Notes: a model not told the origin generated them from the sequence alone. 64,000 nucleotides of DNA from Amoebidium appalachense (GCA_963693365.1 CAVNZM010000013.1:8928001-8992000); one strand, 5' to 3'. Shown: positions 51,158-64,000, counted from the first letter of the stretch. Numbers and translations: made by a program.

Positions 51158-54100
51158 ATGGAGGCACCTAAGAGCACGTCCTATTTCAGCCAGCAGGCGC
51201 CCAAGGAGCGCGGGCAGCGACAGGCTGCGTCCGAGCCTACGCGCATAGGGCACATGACCAAGCTTAACATCTACAGCGACCCCGACGATGTACGGCGCAC
51301 GTCCATCGTGTGCACCATCGGGCCCAAGACAGGCACCGTGGAGATGCTGACGGCCCTCAGGCGTGCCGGCATGAACATCATGCGCCTCAATTTCTCGCAC
51401 GGCTCGCACGAGTTCCACGGTGGGCTGATAGCAAACCTGCGCCAAAGTGCGAAGGTGCGTGCTGCTTGCCTCTGCTTTGGGTCCCTGAGGGTTGGTCCGG
51501 TTGGAGCAACTTCTGGCATCCTCCTATATGCATATGTACAGCAGACACATGCGTACCATCACCGTGGGTCTGCCCGGGCACATACGCAGCCACACAAGTT
51601 GGGAGAGCAACAGGCCAGCACGCATAGTTCGTGCCTTGAGAGGCTTCCTACATGACCTTGCTTTCGGTAGCGTTGCAGCCAGAGAAGAGAAAAGGAGGTG
51701 AAGTGAAGAGGGTTAAGGGGAGTGGGAGTGGTTTTGGTGATACGGGGTGGGGAAGGGGGAAAGCTATGTGCCAGGGTCTTTGCCCAGGCTTTCTTGCCCA
51801 AAATGTGCTGAGTTCTAGTCGCAGATCGTTTTCGAAGCCAACAGCTCGAAGAGAAAGCCTTTGTACAGGGGGGGGGGGGGGGGGGGGGTTGTTCTATCGA
51901 CGGTCCAGGTCCACGTTGCGGGGGCAGTTCACGTTTCTTATCTACCGTCTTCCCCTTTCCCTCCTTCCCTCCAATCCCCGTCCCCCCCCCCCCCCCCCCC
52001 CCCCAACCCCCTTCCCCCACCCCCACCCCACCCCACCCTCTTGGTTGTGGCTTGCAGGAGGTACCTGGTGCACCCGTGGCCATAGCGCTGGACACGAAGG
52101 GGCCCGAGATACGCACAGGGCTGCTAGCTGGGGGGGACGTCAAGTACGAGGCAGGGGACTTAGTGACCCTGCATCTGGAGGACGAGTGGTATGAGAAGGG
52201 AACGAAGACCGACCTGTATGTAAACTACAAGAACCTCAGCAAGGTCATAGTGGTGGGTGGACCCCTGTAGCTTGTTCATGGGGGAGAGGGGTTGTTAGTG
52301 GCAGTAACGCCGTGTCTCTTTCAGATTTTTTTCTGTGGGTGGATGTAGGGACCCCTGTTGTACGGGGGTTTGATAGTGGTCTTGTGGCCGCCTGGCCACC
52401 TCCATTCCACACACACTCTCCCCCCTCCTTTCCCCTGAGGGCCTCCTTCCCTTTCCCCGCAACACGGGGACTGTGTCGTGTGTGCACTTTCTCCACTTTT
52501 TGCCAGCAGGGGGTTGAGATGGGTGGGGGAGATGCGGGCGGGGTGTTTGAGTGGAGGGGGGGAGGGGAGGGGTTGGGTGGGTGGGTGGGTAGAGAGGGGG
52601 GGAGGGGGGAGGGGGGTAGTGAACTACGTTGAGGTTGGTAGCTGTATTCTGTTCGGTGTGTGCACGGTAGGGGGGTGGGAAGGGGGGCTTCCTAAATCAC
52701 ATGGGGTGTGCACTGAGCATTGGGTGTGCCCCTGCAGGTGGGGGGCACAATCTTCATTGACGATGGACTGCTGTCTCTCGCGGTTCTCGACATAAAGCCC
52801 ACACAGGTGAGAGGTAGGGGGAGATATACTGGGGAATAGATAGAGGGGGGGGTATACTGGGGGATAGAGGGGAGATATACTGTGGGGTAGAGGGGGATGT
52901 GCTGGGGGATAGAGGGGAGATATACTTTGGGATAGAGGGGAATAGAGGGGGGATGTGCTGGGGGATAGAGGGGAGATATACTGCGGGACAGATGGGGGAT
53001 ATCTGCAGGATAGACGGGAGATATGCTGCTGGATAGTGGGGATATGCTGCCGGATAGGGGGGAGATATTATGGGATAGGGGGAGATGTAATGTGGGATAT
53101 ATGAGAGATTTGCTGTGAGATAGAGGGGAGGAATACTGCGGTATAGAGGGCAGATGTACTGGGGGATAGAGGGAATATACGTTGTTGGATGGGTAGGAGA
53201 TAGCTGGCTAGAACATGATGATATTCAAAGAGGGTGCCATGGGGTGCCTTTGGTGCCGTGGTGGTGGTGGTGGTGGGGGGGGGGGGGGGAGGGGGGGGGG
53301 AGGGGGGGGGGGCTTAGACGCTGCGCCTTGATTCCCCCAGGTGGCATCCCTGCCCATCACCCCACTCACTCCCTTTCCAAACGTTTTTCTCCCTCGATCT
53401 TCTTGTCTTTCGTCCCCCCCCCCCCCCCCCCTTCCCCGGAAAAACACACAATCACAAGCACACCTGTGCATGAATTCGTTTTGTCCCTTGACATGCTGCA
53501 TGTGAACTTCCCCCCTCCCCTCCCCTCCCCTCCCCTCCCCCCCCCCCCCCCCCCCCCTCCCCATGTACAGCTTCCTAACCGTTCTTCCCCCTCTTTCTCC
53601 CTCTTGCGTGCACACACACACACACACATACAGGTGCACTGCCGGCTCAACAACAGTGGTATTCTTGGGTCCCGCAAGGGCTGCAACCTTCCCAACGTCA
53701 ATGTCGACCTGCCGGCCGTATCTGAAAAAGACATCTCGGATCTGCGCTGGGGGGTTGAACAGGGCATTGATATGATCTTTGCATCGTTCATCCGCAAGGC
53801 CAGTGATGTGAGGGATATTAGGAAGGTGCTGGGGGTAGACGGGGCCAACATTAAGATCATTGCCAAGATCGAAAACCACGAGGGTATAAGAAATTTCCCT
53901 GAAATTCTCAAGGTGCACATTCAACCCTAGCCCCCCCCCTCCCCTCCCCCCTTCCCTTCTCGATTTCTCACTGTTCAGCAGTGCCCTAGGGGGACAAACA
54001 CACCCACCAACACACCTGCATCTAAGCCCACACCCATCTACCCACTCACCGAGAGAGCCAGGGATAGAGACCATGGTGTCCACGGCAAATCCCTCTCTTT

Positions 54101-54286
54101 TCTTTGCATGCCGTCGGCTTGTTACATGTGGTGTATGTTTGCTGGTGTATATGGTAGATATGTTGATGGTGGTGGTGGTGTGAGTGTGGGTAAGGTGTGA
54201 CCATGCAGTGACGGTGATGGTGTGTGGTGGTGTGTGACGGTGAGGACGGTGCTGGTGGTGTGTGTAGAAGGGGAAGGTGGGGGGAT

Positions 54287-54320
<34 letters not shown>

Positions 54321-54491
54321 GCAGCCAGAGAGTCTAATGATACTGCCCACAACAATCGGCTGCTCAAACTCACACTCCTCCGTACACACACACAAACACA
54401 CACACACACACACACACATACAGGTGCACAACCCCACATGCCCATTCACCCCCCCCCCTCACCACCGCCACCAACACCCCCTCCTCTGCTT

Positions 54492-54541
<50 letters not shown>

Positions 54542-56057
54542 AGTGCGACGGTGTGATGGTAGCACGAGGGGACATGGGTATCGAGGTGCCCCCGGAGAAG
54601 GTGTTTGTAGCCCAAAAGATGATCGTAGCCATGTGCAATGTTGCAGGCAAACCCGTCATCTGTGCCACGCAGATGCTGGAATCCATGACCTACAACCCAC
54701 GGCCCACACGTGCCGAGGTGTCTGACGTGGCCAATGCGGTGCTTGATGGGGCCGACTGTGTGATGCTCAGTGGTGAGACGGCCAAGGGGGACTATCCCGT
54801 GCAGACGGTGGAGATGATGAGCAGCATCTGCAGAGAGGCCGAGGCTGCATTCCTCTACCAGGTGAGGGTGTGTGTCTGTGTGTGTGTGTGTGTTTGGGGG
54901 GGGGGGGGGGGGGGGGGGGATTGGGTATGTGTGTGTGTGTGTGGGGGTGGAGGGGGAGGATTTATGTGTGTATGTGTGGAAGGGGGTTATATATGGGTGT
55001 GGGTGTGTTTGGGGGGGGGGGGGGGGGGGGGAAGGGGATATGTATGTGTCTGTGGCTTTTTTTTTTGGTGGTGGGGGGGGGGGGGAGGTTGATTCTTGCG
55101 TCACTAGTGGAAGAGTAGTGACCGAGTCGAAAGAAAATGCGAAGGCCAGATTGGGTCAGGGGAGGAACGGGGAGGGTTGGGGGGGGGGGGGGAAGGGAAG
55201 AATGATAAAGAGAGAAAACCATCTTGCCTGTCCTCGTCCTACAACACTAAAGGTCTGCAATGTGCCGGACCGATGTGTGTGTGGAGGGGGGGGGGGGGGG
55301 GGGGACTTCTGGTCAAACTATATGATGGGGAGCCGTTCCTGTTCAGCCGCTGCCACCTACACCTACACCTACACACACACACACACACACACACAAAACA
55401 CAAAGATGGCTCACACTGTCTCCCCCCCCCCCCCCCCCCCCCCGCCCCTCCCCCGCCTGCTTGCCTGTATGCCCATCCGCCCCTCAGAATGGAGCTGTAA
55501 ACACAAGGGTGCATGGCTGTGTCCTGTCTAGTTCCTAGTTCCATTGCATTTACTTTATGAGTGGGTGGGTCGATGGGTTGAACATTGGCCCGTCCGCAGA
55601 TGGACTGGGAGGGTTGTGCATATGCCTTGGAGTGACCTTGGCCCAGCAGGCACCCTGCCACCAACCATGGGCCTGAGGTCGAGCACTTGCACCTTGCCCC
55701 CCACCTCATCCCCCCCTATCCCCTCCCCCCCACATACACACATACCCAACCCCACCCCCCTCTTCCCACATGTTGAGACCCCCCCTCACTCCCTTCCCCC
55801 CCCCCCCCCCCTTCCCCCCCCCAGGCGTACTTTGAGGAGATCAAGCTACTGACTGGGCCCACATCCACCGCTGAGACCATAGCCGTTGCTGCCGTCGAGG
55901 CCTCGTATAAGATCAAGGCCGCAGCAATCGTGTGCCTGACCACTAGCGGGTACACCGCATACCAGGTACCCCTTAGACTATGGCTCTCCTCCGGCTTTCT
56001 TTGGGTCTGTGTTCTTTTTTTCTTGTTTGTTTTTCTTTCGTCTTTTTTTTTTTTGGG

Positions 56058-56091
<34 letters not shown>

Positions 56092-56337
56092 ATTTCGCCT
56101 TAGCTGGATTTCGGATGGCAGGGTTGTGAACGAAACACTCACGATAACAGGAGTGTACTTGTTTTTTGTGTATGAGCTGGTGTCTGTATGTGTTGTGATG
56201 GTGGGTGGGTTTTTTTTTTTTTTTTTTTTTTTTTTTGTGGGGGGGGGGGGGGGGGGGGGGGAGGGGGGGGGGGGGGGATTGAGGCATGCCTTTGCATCTA
56301 TATTTTCTTTTCTCGTTTACCCTTCACTGCCTCAGGC

Positions 56338-56374
<37 letters not shown>

Positions 56375-56959
56375 CATCCAAGTATCGCCCCCGCTGCCCC
56401 ATTCTGATGGTGACACGTGATGACCGCATGGCCCGCCAGGGTCATCTTGGCAGGTAGCGGACCCCCCATCCCCCCATCCCCCCTCCCTCCCCACCCCACC
56501 CCCCCCACCCCCCTCTCCCCTCCCCCCGACTCTCTCCCGGGAACCCCTTTCCCCTCCCTTGTGGTTGTGCTCATAGATGGCGGTGTTTCTCATATTTCCT
56601 CAGTAGTGTATCTTTTTCTTGTGTCTCCAACCACCCTCCCTCCCTCCCCTCTCTCTTTGTTCTTCCTGCGGCCTTGTGGATCCATGACTACCCCTCAAAC
56701 CCCCCCCCCCCCTCCCCCGCCCCCGCCCCCCTCCCCCCCCCCCCCCCCCCCCGGCCCAATCACCATCACCGCCACCACCACCACCACCGCCACCCCCATT
56801 GCTAGTCTCAAGTTGGATGGATTGGGAAATGATTGCTCTGTTTCTGGCCACGTATTATGAAGGCAGTCATAGGCTTCCCGCAGGAAAGGAGAGGGAGGTG
56901 TTGTGTTTTGCTTTTTGTTTGCGCCACCTTGCCTGCAAAACAGATAAAGAGGTATGAGT

Positions 56960-56999
<40 letters not shown>

Positions 57000-57205
57000 T
57001 GGGGGGGGTGGGGGAGAGGGGGAGGTATAGCCGTGTAACTATCCCAGGGGGCAAGGAGGCTTCATTGTGTAATATTTTTACTGTGTAACTTTGCGTGGGG
57101 AAGGGCCTCTGTGTATAACTGTTTCGGGAGGGATTGGGTTTTATTAAACTGTAACCATCACACGAGCAGGGGATGTTGTGTAGCATTTCCACACGGGGTG
57201 AAGGT

Positions 57206-57249
<44 letters not shown>

Positions 57250-57511
57250 AGAATTGTGTATTCATGTAGGGGGATTATTTTTCCTAACGCAGGATACACA
57301 CACTCACACACACAGGGGCATCTACCCGCTGGTCGTGCCCTTCCCCATCATGCCGTCCTTCCAAGACGATGTGGACAGCCGCATTGATTGGACGCTGTCG
57401 GAGGCCAAAAAGGCAAATTTCCTGCGCACGGGGGAGCTGGTGGTGTGTGTGCAGGGCTGGAGGGGGGGTGTGGGCCACACGAACACCATGCGTATTTTGG
57501 TGGTGCCCTAG
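51158..57511 (+). CDS. PK: Pyruvate kinase, 8 exons
   Basis: Last step of glycolysis: phosphoenolpyruvate + ADP to pyruvate + ATP; cytosolic homotetramer. Exons: 51158-51454, 52058-52252, 52738-52806, 53634-53912, 54541-54861, 55825-55965, 56374-56453, 57316-57511. All phases join to 525 aa (human PKM: 531). Visible are [13 protein letters not shown], the substrate segment [34 protein letters not shown] (B domain), [30 protein letters not shown], the catalytic [56 protein letters not shown] and [12 protein letters not shown]. In the C domain, the fructose-bisphosphate loop reads TTSGYT where PKM2 has TKSGRS, so the allosteric Lys is Thr; the [13 protein letters not shown] end keeps the Arg. 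Allosteric behaviour is therefore uncertain. A possible alternative acceptor at 54422-54423 would add 39 in-frame residues. Confidence 0.97.
52812..53190. repeat. Degenerate minisatellite, pyruvate kinase intron 3
   Basis: Around a dozen irregular copies of a unit of roughly 24-30 bp built on GGGGATAGAGGGGAGATATACTG. Length and sequence vary between copies. It starts almost at the exon 3 donor. Confidence 0.85.
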
Positions 57512-60097
57512 GTGTCTTCGTGGGGTATTTTACAAGGTATGGGGTGTTGGTACTGTGTGAGTATATATGTACGAAGGAAAGGGTGGAATAGCCGGGGAGG
57601 TGTGAAGGTTTGGTATGAAATGTGTGCTGCGGTAGGCAGAGGTATTGCATACTTAGAGTATCTTCAATGCAGGTTTGTGTATGTATGTGTTGTCTTCAAT
57701 AATATTAAGTCTCACCAGTGTATGCATCCGTACAAGCTTAAGCCTCTATTTATGGTAAAACAGAAAGATCTTAAGACTAAATTTGGAGTACATGGGAAAG
57801 AAATTTGAACTGCATAATATGTGCGCATGCATGTACACAGTCATGAACAGCCTGTTATATCAAAGACCCCCCCTATATAGCTAGCTGGCTCTTTTTAAGG
57901 TAGAATACTTGCTATGCCAGGAAGCATGACCTGGACCAGGTGTTACATACTGTGTGTGGCTGGGTGGACACAGGAGTTGCCGAAGAAAGCAACCTGCAAA
58001 TGCAATGGCTGCGTGTGCTGTGCTTGATATCTCAGCGGATGCAGCTACAGGTTGTCGGGTGGCTGTTTTGGTTTGTTGTGTTGGTACCGGTGCACACGCA
58101 CGTGGGTCTGGATGTGCTCGGATACCGGGTGTACATGCACAGCATGTGCATGCGTGCGTTGGCAACTTGCAATAATGGGCATTCCAAAAATGACGCCTAA
58201 TAGTCTTCGTAATTCAGTCGCCTGGCAGGAAAATGCGCTCTAAGTTAGCGTACGTAGTTACAGCCTCAGTCTGGCCAGCGTTGCCAAGCCAGAAACACGT
58301 GTATCAAGTTCAAAGTTTTGCAGTTGTGCTAGGCAGAGAAAAACACGTCGAACACAAAAAGGCGAACAGGAAACGTTACCCTCAGTAGGGCGATTGGAGG
58401 GATGTTAGAAGTTACGCAAGAGGCAGGATCTGGACGTATGCTCCAACAGTGGCACTGTTAGATCATCGCTTGAGGCTAGGCTGCATGCGTGAAGTACCTC
58501 CGCACTCGCGAACAAAAAGCCACGTTACTGCTACTATGTATTGATGTTTGGCTTGGGAGAACGTTAACACACACCCTGTGTCCAGGTATAACTCAGGTCG
58601 GAGGCGCAACGCTGTAGCTACTATAGGCTCCTGTGTCCAGTTTTTTTTTGTTTTTTTTTACCTGCCATTCAGCCGCTAGCGCCGAAAAGAAGTTCTGGTG
58701 TGAAATTTGATAAAATTATTATCACGGAAAATTAATACTTACTACAGGTAAGAAGTTTACTAAGTTGCATAGACACTTCGTAGCTGCACCAAAAGCGGCA
58801 CGCCTAGCTTTGTTGCATCATACAAGTTAGACAGACGTTGCAGGGTTTATTCTGTTTGTGGCCTTAGATAAACTTCATGCTTGTTACTGCGTGGTTTCTC
58901 ACGTGCACCTGAGCGTCATACTGGTTTTATTGACGTGCTTACGGTTGCACGGCAGGTGTAAAGCTATATTGAAAGCAACTTGAATAGCTGACTGAATATT
59001 CGATGCCACCTTGTGTTGGACATTGTGTTCATAGAAGCTAGTTCTAGTGCACGTTGTTCCTTCTGTAAGTCAGAAATGATTGCATCTTGTGAGGCCAACC
59101 TCTGCTCCAGTAGTTGGACTAGTTGCTGCAACTGTAAGTTGTCAGACATAGTGTCGTGTATGATGGGTAACTAGTCTATGTGTTTTGTGCACTGAAAACG
59201 ACAGTAGAAAAGTGTAAATCAAACGTTCTGCTTCCCATGTTTGTGACATGGGAGGCACTGCTTTATATAGTCGTTGGCCACCTCATGGTGGCCTCGTGTG
59301 CACCCTGGTGGTGGGCCATGTACAGCATGGCCGAAAAGAGAGCACAATGAAAACAAGTCGTTAAAGATATAAAAGTTAACTGTGCACGTTGAGTGGCTAG
59401 TTAACTTGCACTAAAGCACACAAATAAACGTGTTTAACACACCAATTGCAGTTAAACGTAAATCTTACTTCACACAACTAAAAATATTCTGAGAATATCC
59501 GGGAATAAAGCACACTACCACTCTAAGAATAGAATCCTGTGGCAAATATAGACATGACATCATCTGAACCGGGAATATTAATTAATGAGCACAATTAGGA
59601 CGTTGCTAGTGAAGCTCGTCATTGGTACAGTTTTGGCTCAAACATATAACTACCATATATGAATATGACCGTAAACAAAAGCTCTATGCACTCGAGTGAG
59701 TGTTGAAACAATTATTCAATTGCTCAGAAACTTTCTCTAACAGACATTGCTAGCCGGGAGTACCAGTGTACTCCAACACCTTGCACTTGATAGGGGGCAT
59801 GTTTCAAGTGGCTTATTCATAATTCAGATCATGCATGATTGCGACCTTATAAACCAACTTATTAATATTTATCTCCCACCCCCCCACCCCCCGGGGGTCC
59901 CCTCCCCACCCAGCCCATTGAAGCCTCCATAGAATAAAATGCTCAAGAGTACAACTCACAGCACTATTCCCCATACACCCATGACCCCGCCGGGGCTATA
60001 GCTCGTGCTTTGCATTTCTCAGCAAAGAAAAGAATGCTGCAGGTGTGTTTATATCTTGGCTCATACCCATGCCCAACTTAGAGACCTTGCGCAGTCT

Positions 60098-60131
<34 letters not shown>

Positions 60132-60470
60132 CCCCGCCTACCCCTCGGTTATGTGTGTGGTTTGTGTGATCAGAGCCCCCCCACCCCCCCCACCCCCTAA
60201 TCCCCGAGAACCAAAAAAAGTAAAACTGAGAGATGGAGAGCCTCGTGTACGTGTGAGTGCATGTGCGCGTGTATGTGACACTGAATGTACACGTGTGTGT
60301 GTGTGAGTGTGTGTGTGCGTGTGTGTTTGGAAGAGGGTGGGAAAACATATATATGCACACACGTCCTGTTTAACTTAATTAAGCTTCAGGCTCCCCCCCC
60401 CCCCCCGCAACAAAAAGAGAGAAAATGAGAGAGAGCTAGCGAGAGCCTAGGGGAGAGACTCTGAGAGTCG
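57512..60470. other. Pyruvate kinase 3' flank and intergenic DNA; no gene recognised
   Basis: Mostly non-repetitive DNA of balanced composition, so unlike the introns. A perfect inverted repeat GGCCACC-TCAT-GGTGGCC lies at about 59277-59294. On the minus strand, 58964-59149 encodes a 61-residue coiled-coil-like peptide (LQLQQLVQLLEQRLASQDAI) reminiscent of retroelement gag starts, but nothing follows to support this. Poly-C at 60100-60130. No promoter or RNA gene is recognised. Confidence 0.45.
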
Positions 60471-60900
<430 letters not shown>

Positions 60901-62848
60901 CCCCCTGTGACCACCTCATGTTGCCTTACCCCTCAGCCTTGGGCCCCAACCCCGGCGAGCAACCTTCATGCCGTAGGCATAGCCTGAGTTCAGTGCTAGA
61001 CGTCTATCGTACGCGTGAGTAAAAAAGTATTCAATCTCACTCGCCGTGGTAGTTAGATCCGAATAGATCATTCTAACCAATCATGTTTACCCAGGAGTCT
61101 AGAAAGACACAGACCCAGATTTGAACGCATTCGATTTTTTTAATTTTTTTTATTATGACTTTATCGAAATTTGTTTTTTTTTATAGTGACTTTATTGAAT
61201 GCTCATCAAAAAAGATCTATTCGAGATATCACAGATATCTCCGAGAAGAAAATACAAAAAAGCCTTACTCTCGGATACGGAGGAGATAACGACTAAGACA
61301 ATAGTATACCCGAGAAAACTCATTAAACGAAATTTGTTTATGTCCACAGTCCACCGCCGGATATCGAACGACCGGGATGTCAAATCACACTCCAGCCTGA
61401 GCAAAGTCCACCAGTGCACCGATTCAACCGTTGGCTGTTGCATTTTGATTAGGCGTAAAACTGTAGCAATTCAAACCATATATACTGGTAAAAGAAAAAT
61501 TAAGGCGACTGTAAACAAAAAATTCTGACTCCCAGCGGCCATCAAAACGATCCACTTTAATCACTTAGTCAAAATTAAAATTGCAGCGAGGAAAATGATG
61601 ATGGGAGATCTGAAGCCGCCAGTATCACGTGTATCATATCCTGCTGCAGCGCCGCAGCTGGGCTATCAACCCAAGCGATCACAATCAGTCCGTCGCAACC
61701 ACGAAATTACAAAATAAGCTTAAACAAAAAGAAATGGAAATTGAAATAGCTTTAAGACAAACGACAACATCAATTGATTGATGGCTTTGTGCATGTTTCC
61801 CGTTGCAACCCTGCTGTCCGGAGTAAACCTGCCGCAGCCTGGTAGATAATCCCCTCAACCTTGACCAATCATAATCCAGCTCTTGCAGTTCTCCAATCAG
61901 CACATAGATCGAAGAGTTTCTTGTATACCTCCTAGAATCGATTGATGAAGTTCAACTTGTCTACCCTTTTCGGCCCGGTAAAGAATTTTTTTAATGACTT
62001 TATTGATATGCTCAAAATATTATTTTATTTTTTTATTATGAAGGAGAATCTTGGTTCCAAAATGCAAATTGGTACCCAAATATACCATTTATTATACTTT
62101 TGTTTTTTTATTCAAACACTGCTATAATTCAAAATTAATTCTGGTTAACTTGCAGCTTGCTCAAGTTGAGTATCACATGATTTCACATCATTGGAAGATA
62201 AATGGATTTTCGCTTGGCCGAGACTGGGTCTAGGGGGCTGGCTGTCGAGCCAGTTTCATACGAGTCACAGTTGGGGCAGAATATTCATACGTATACACGG
62301 GCGGGCACGCATGAACACGGGTGTGGGTGCTAGAAGTATATGTTAATAATATAGTATTTTTACCCATTATTGCACCTATGGTTAGTTTCATTGACGGCTA
62401 CCCGCGATCTCAAGACAGTTTGAGTGCAGGTGGCCTGATGATCATGCACCCCCCCATGGTGTACACCCACGAAACAGTATATATTGGGTGATGCAGAGGC
62501 CATTGGTATAATTATATGCTATTTTTTGGTGGTCACACACAACACGCACACATACACGCGCACACACACGCACACACACGCGCACACACACACACAGACG
62601 CACAGACGCACAGACGCACAGACACACTCGCACATCCTTGCATTAGCTGTCGTCGTATTTCACCACCCCTGAGTGCCTCGCAATTGGGGTTGCTGACCTT
62701 TTAGTTTACGATAACTTGTTGGGAGTACGTGGCACCCGCTCGGAAATGGTGCGTTCTTTCGCACACGCCCACTAGCACACTAGCACACAGACACACGCAC
62801 TTTCACGTGACTTGTTACACCACGGGCTCACCATTCCCACTCGGCACC
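60901..62848. other. Intergenic, AT-rich; possible old mobile element
   Basis: The words TGACTTTATTGA and TGCTCA recur at 61154, 61186-61205 and 61994-62013, suggesting remains of one dispersed element. A 109-codon frame (61199-61528) has no recognisable domain. CA-rich DNA lies at 62537-62630 and 62760-62800 just before the next gene. No gene is supported. Confidence 0.4.
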
Positions 62849-64000
62849 ATGCCTTCCACCCGGCCCCTTCGTAAAGTGCTCACGTGCCGCCATGGCTGCT
62901 TCAAAGGTATTTCGCTGTTCACGGTCTTCCTCTGTCTGTGCCTGGCCCTGTTTTTCTTCTCTGTGCTGCACGGCTTCACGTATGCAGTGACCCTCAACAT
63001 CGTCGACGAACGAATCACCCGCCTGAAGCACGAGACAGCCCTGGACAAGCGAGAGGCGGGCTACACCCTCACACGGCAGGCTAGGAAGTGTGTTGTTGCC
63101 GTGGTTGAGGAGACGAGCAACCACCCAGACCTGGCCCGGGCAGCCCTCGAGACTTGGGTGCCCGACACACTGACCACTTGTGACGTCATATTTGTGCTGC
63201 CTGGGGATAGTGCGGTGAAAGGGGGGGTCCTAAGGGCTGGCCTGCCTGTGGTGGTGCACGGTGGGGGGGGTTTTGACGGTGACGTTGCAGCGTGGCTGTA
63301 TCTGTCGGCCCACCACTACGACTACATGCTGCTGGCCAGGGCACACACATACGTCAATGCAGACATGCTGGGGGACAGTCTGCAGGCACTGCCTGAAGTG
63401 CCTAAGGGCCTGTTCGGCCTGCCCAATACGACAATAGCTGAAAATTCAGGTGGGGGGGGTTTCAGTTGTGTAAGACACGGGTATGTCATAGGCAGGCACA
63501 CGGCAGCGGAACGGGGAGAAGAGCTGAGGTTGTGCCAGGGGAATGGGACCTGTGCTGGGGTGCTAGAGAGCCTTTCCTGTGAAAAGCCCTTCTTCCCGAT
63601 AGAGCATGTCGAGTGGGAGGTCACCATAGACCAGGGCGCCATGTTCACCCCCGGCACCAGGAGGTGCAAAGATATTCCCAACACGCCCCCCTGCTGCTTT
63701 CTTTGAGGCCCTTTTTGTGTCCCCGCTGAATACACCTCCCGAACTTCGTAACTTTTACAGACAGGTCACCAGGGGGCTCCGACCCACCCTCCCATACAAT
63801 GTGTCTTGCGCTATCAGCGACAAAGCCACGTGCCAGGCAGTAGTCCCCCTATACCGCAAGACGTGTGTAAACAACCCCTCGCACCAGCTCACCCTCAACC
63901 ATGACTATCGGCCCGAATGTCCAGCCCCTGAGGCCGAGGACCCAACGTCGTTCAACATTCCCGCATTTGTTTTGAGTTTAGACACCCCCGAGGCCACGGA
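62849..64000 (+). CDS. Type II membrane protein, fringe/C1GALT-like glycosyltransferase (tentative), frameshifted, partial
   Basis: I chose the ATG at 62849 because the upstream in-frame extension is repeat-derived. A short basic cytosolic tail is followed by one membrane segment (about residues 21-45, LFTVFLCLCLALFFFSVL) and a lumenal part, which is a type II Golgi topology. RKCVVAVVEET, RAALETW and CDVIFVLP resemble the opening of GT31-type folds, but where the DxD metal motif is expected the sequence reads LLARAHTYVNADML, so catalysis is doubtful. The frame stops at 63704-63706, just after a C6 run (63686-63691). In the +1 frame an open Cys-containing sequence (FFEALFVSPLNTPPELRNFY onward) continues without a stop to the window end. 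One C too many, real or from assembly, would explain it. Single exon so far. Confidence 0.5.

Noticed and set aside
54424-54540. Start of pyruvate kinase exon 5 at the upstream acceptor
   Set aside because: The family needs [15 protein letters not shown] with no insertion; the 54541 start gives exact length agreement. Kept only as a possible alternative.
58964-59149. Minus-strand 61-residue coiled-coil ORF as a gag gene
   Set aside because: Only N-terminal resemblance; no nucleocapsid, protease or RT follows and no LTR pair is seen.
61199-61528. 109-codon ORF in AT-rich intergenic DNA
   Set aside because: No domain, and it begins in a word repeated elsewhere; length is compatible with chance.

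Overview
The window is nuclear DNA of an intron-rich eukaryote. It holds five genes that can be read exon by exon and one partial gene at the right edge, set in an unusually large amount of simple-sequence DNA. The simple sequence includes (CA/GT)n, (GA)n, uninterrupted poly-C/poly-G runs of up to about 60 bases, and several minisatellites. Introns are GT-AG. The protein set is opisthokont-like: an SNW1/SKIP splicing factor, a YEATS2-type ATAC subunit with its C-terminal histone-fold half, Sm protein E, pyruvate kinase and a secreted EGF-tyrosinase. The pyruvate kinase N-terminus looks partly fungal ([13 protein letters not shown]). My best guess is a unicellular holozoan or an early-branching animal relative, but I cannot fix the lineage from the sequence.

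Layout, left to right. 1-3700: intergenic, with simple repeats and a cluster of a small palindromic motif. 3701-14301 (+): SNW1, 16 exons, about 552 aa. 15.8-17.4 kb: decayed non-LTR reverse transcriptase. 18-21.6 kb: repeat island with three copies of a MITE-like element, duplicated blocks, a perfect 28-bp hairpin and a 250-bp (GA)n. 21680-25597 (+): EGF-tyrosinase, 5 exons, about 608 aa. 25.6-30.7 kb: intergenic simple repeats, then a CCAAT/E2F-type promoter. 30762-46748 (+): YEATS2 homologue, about 20 exons and 900 aa, carrying an intact Penelope-like reverse transcriptase ORF in its second intron. 48259-50221 (-): SNRPE, 2 exons. 51158-57511 (+): pyruvate kinase, 8 exons, 525 aa, head-to-head with SNRPE. 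57.5-62.8 kb: intergenic. 62849-end (+): a type II membrane protein with glycosyltransferase-like features, broken by a one-base shift at a C6 run.

The genes are housekeeping functions (splicing: SNW1 and SmE; chromatin: YEATS2; glycolysis: PK) plus one secreted oxidase and one probable Golgi enzyme. They do not form a pathway.

The most unusual content is intronic. (1) A repeat family whose 3' end runs into poly-C lies in four introns of three... in fact two genes (tyrosinase and YEATS2), always in the sense direction and close upstream of a 3' splice site. (2) Composite homopolymers occur in one fixed order, C-run then A-run. (3) Many introns use (CA)n or C-runs directly at the 3' splice site. 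(4) A 31-bp tandem array multiplies a splice donor in SNW1. (5) The YEATS2 homologue carries two C2H2 zinc fingers just before its YEATS domain.
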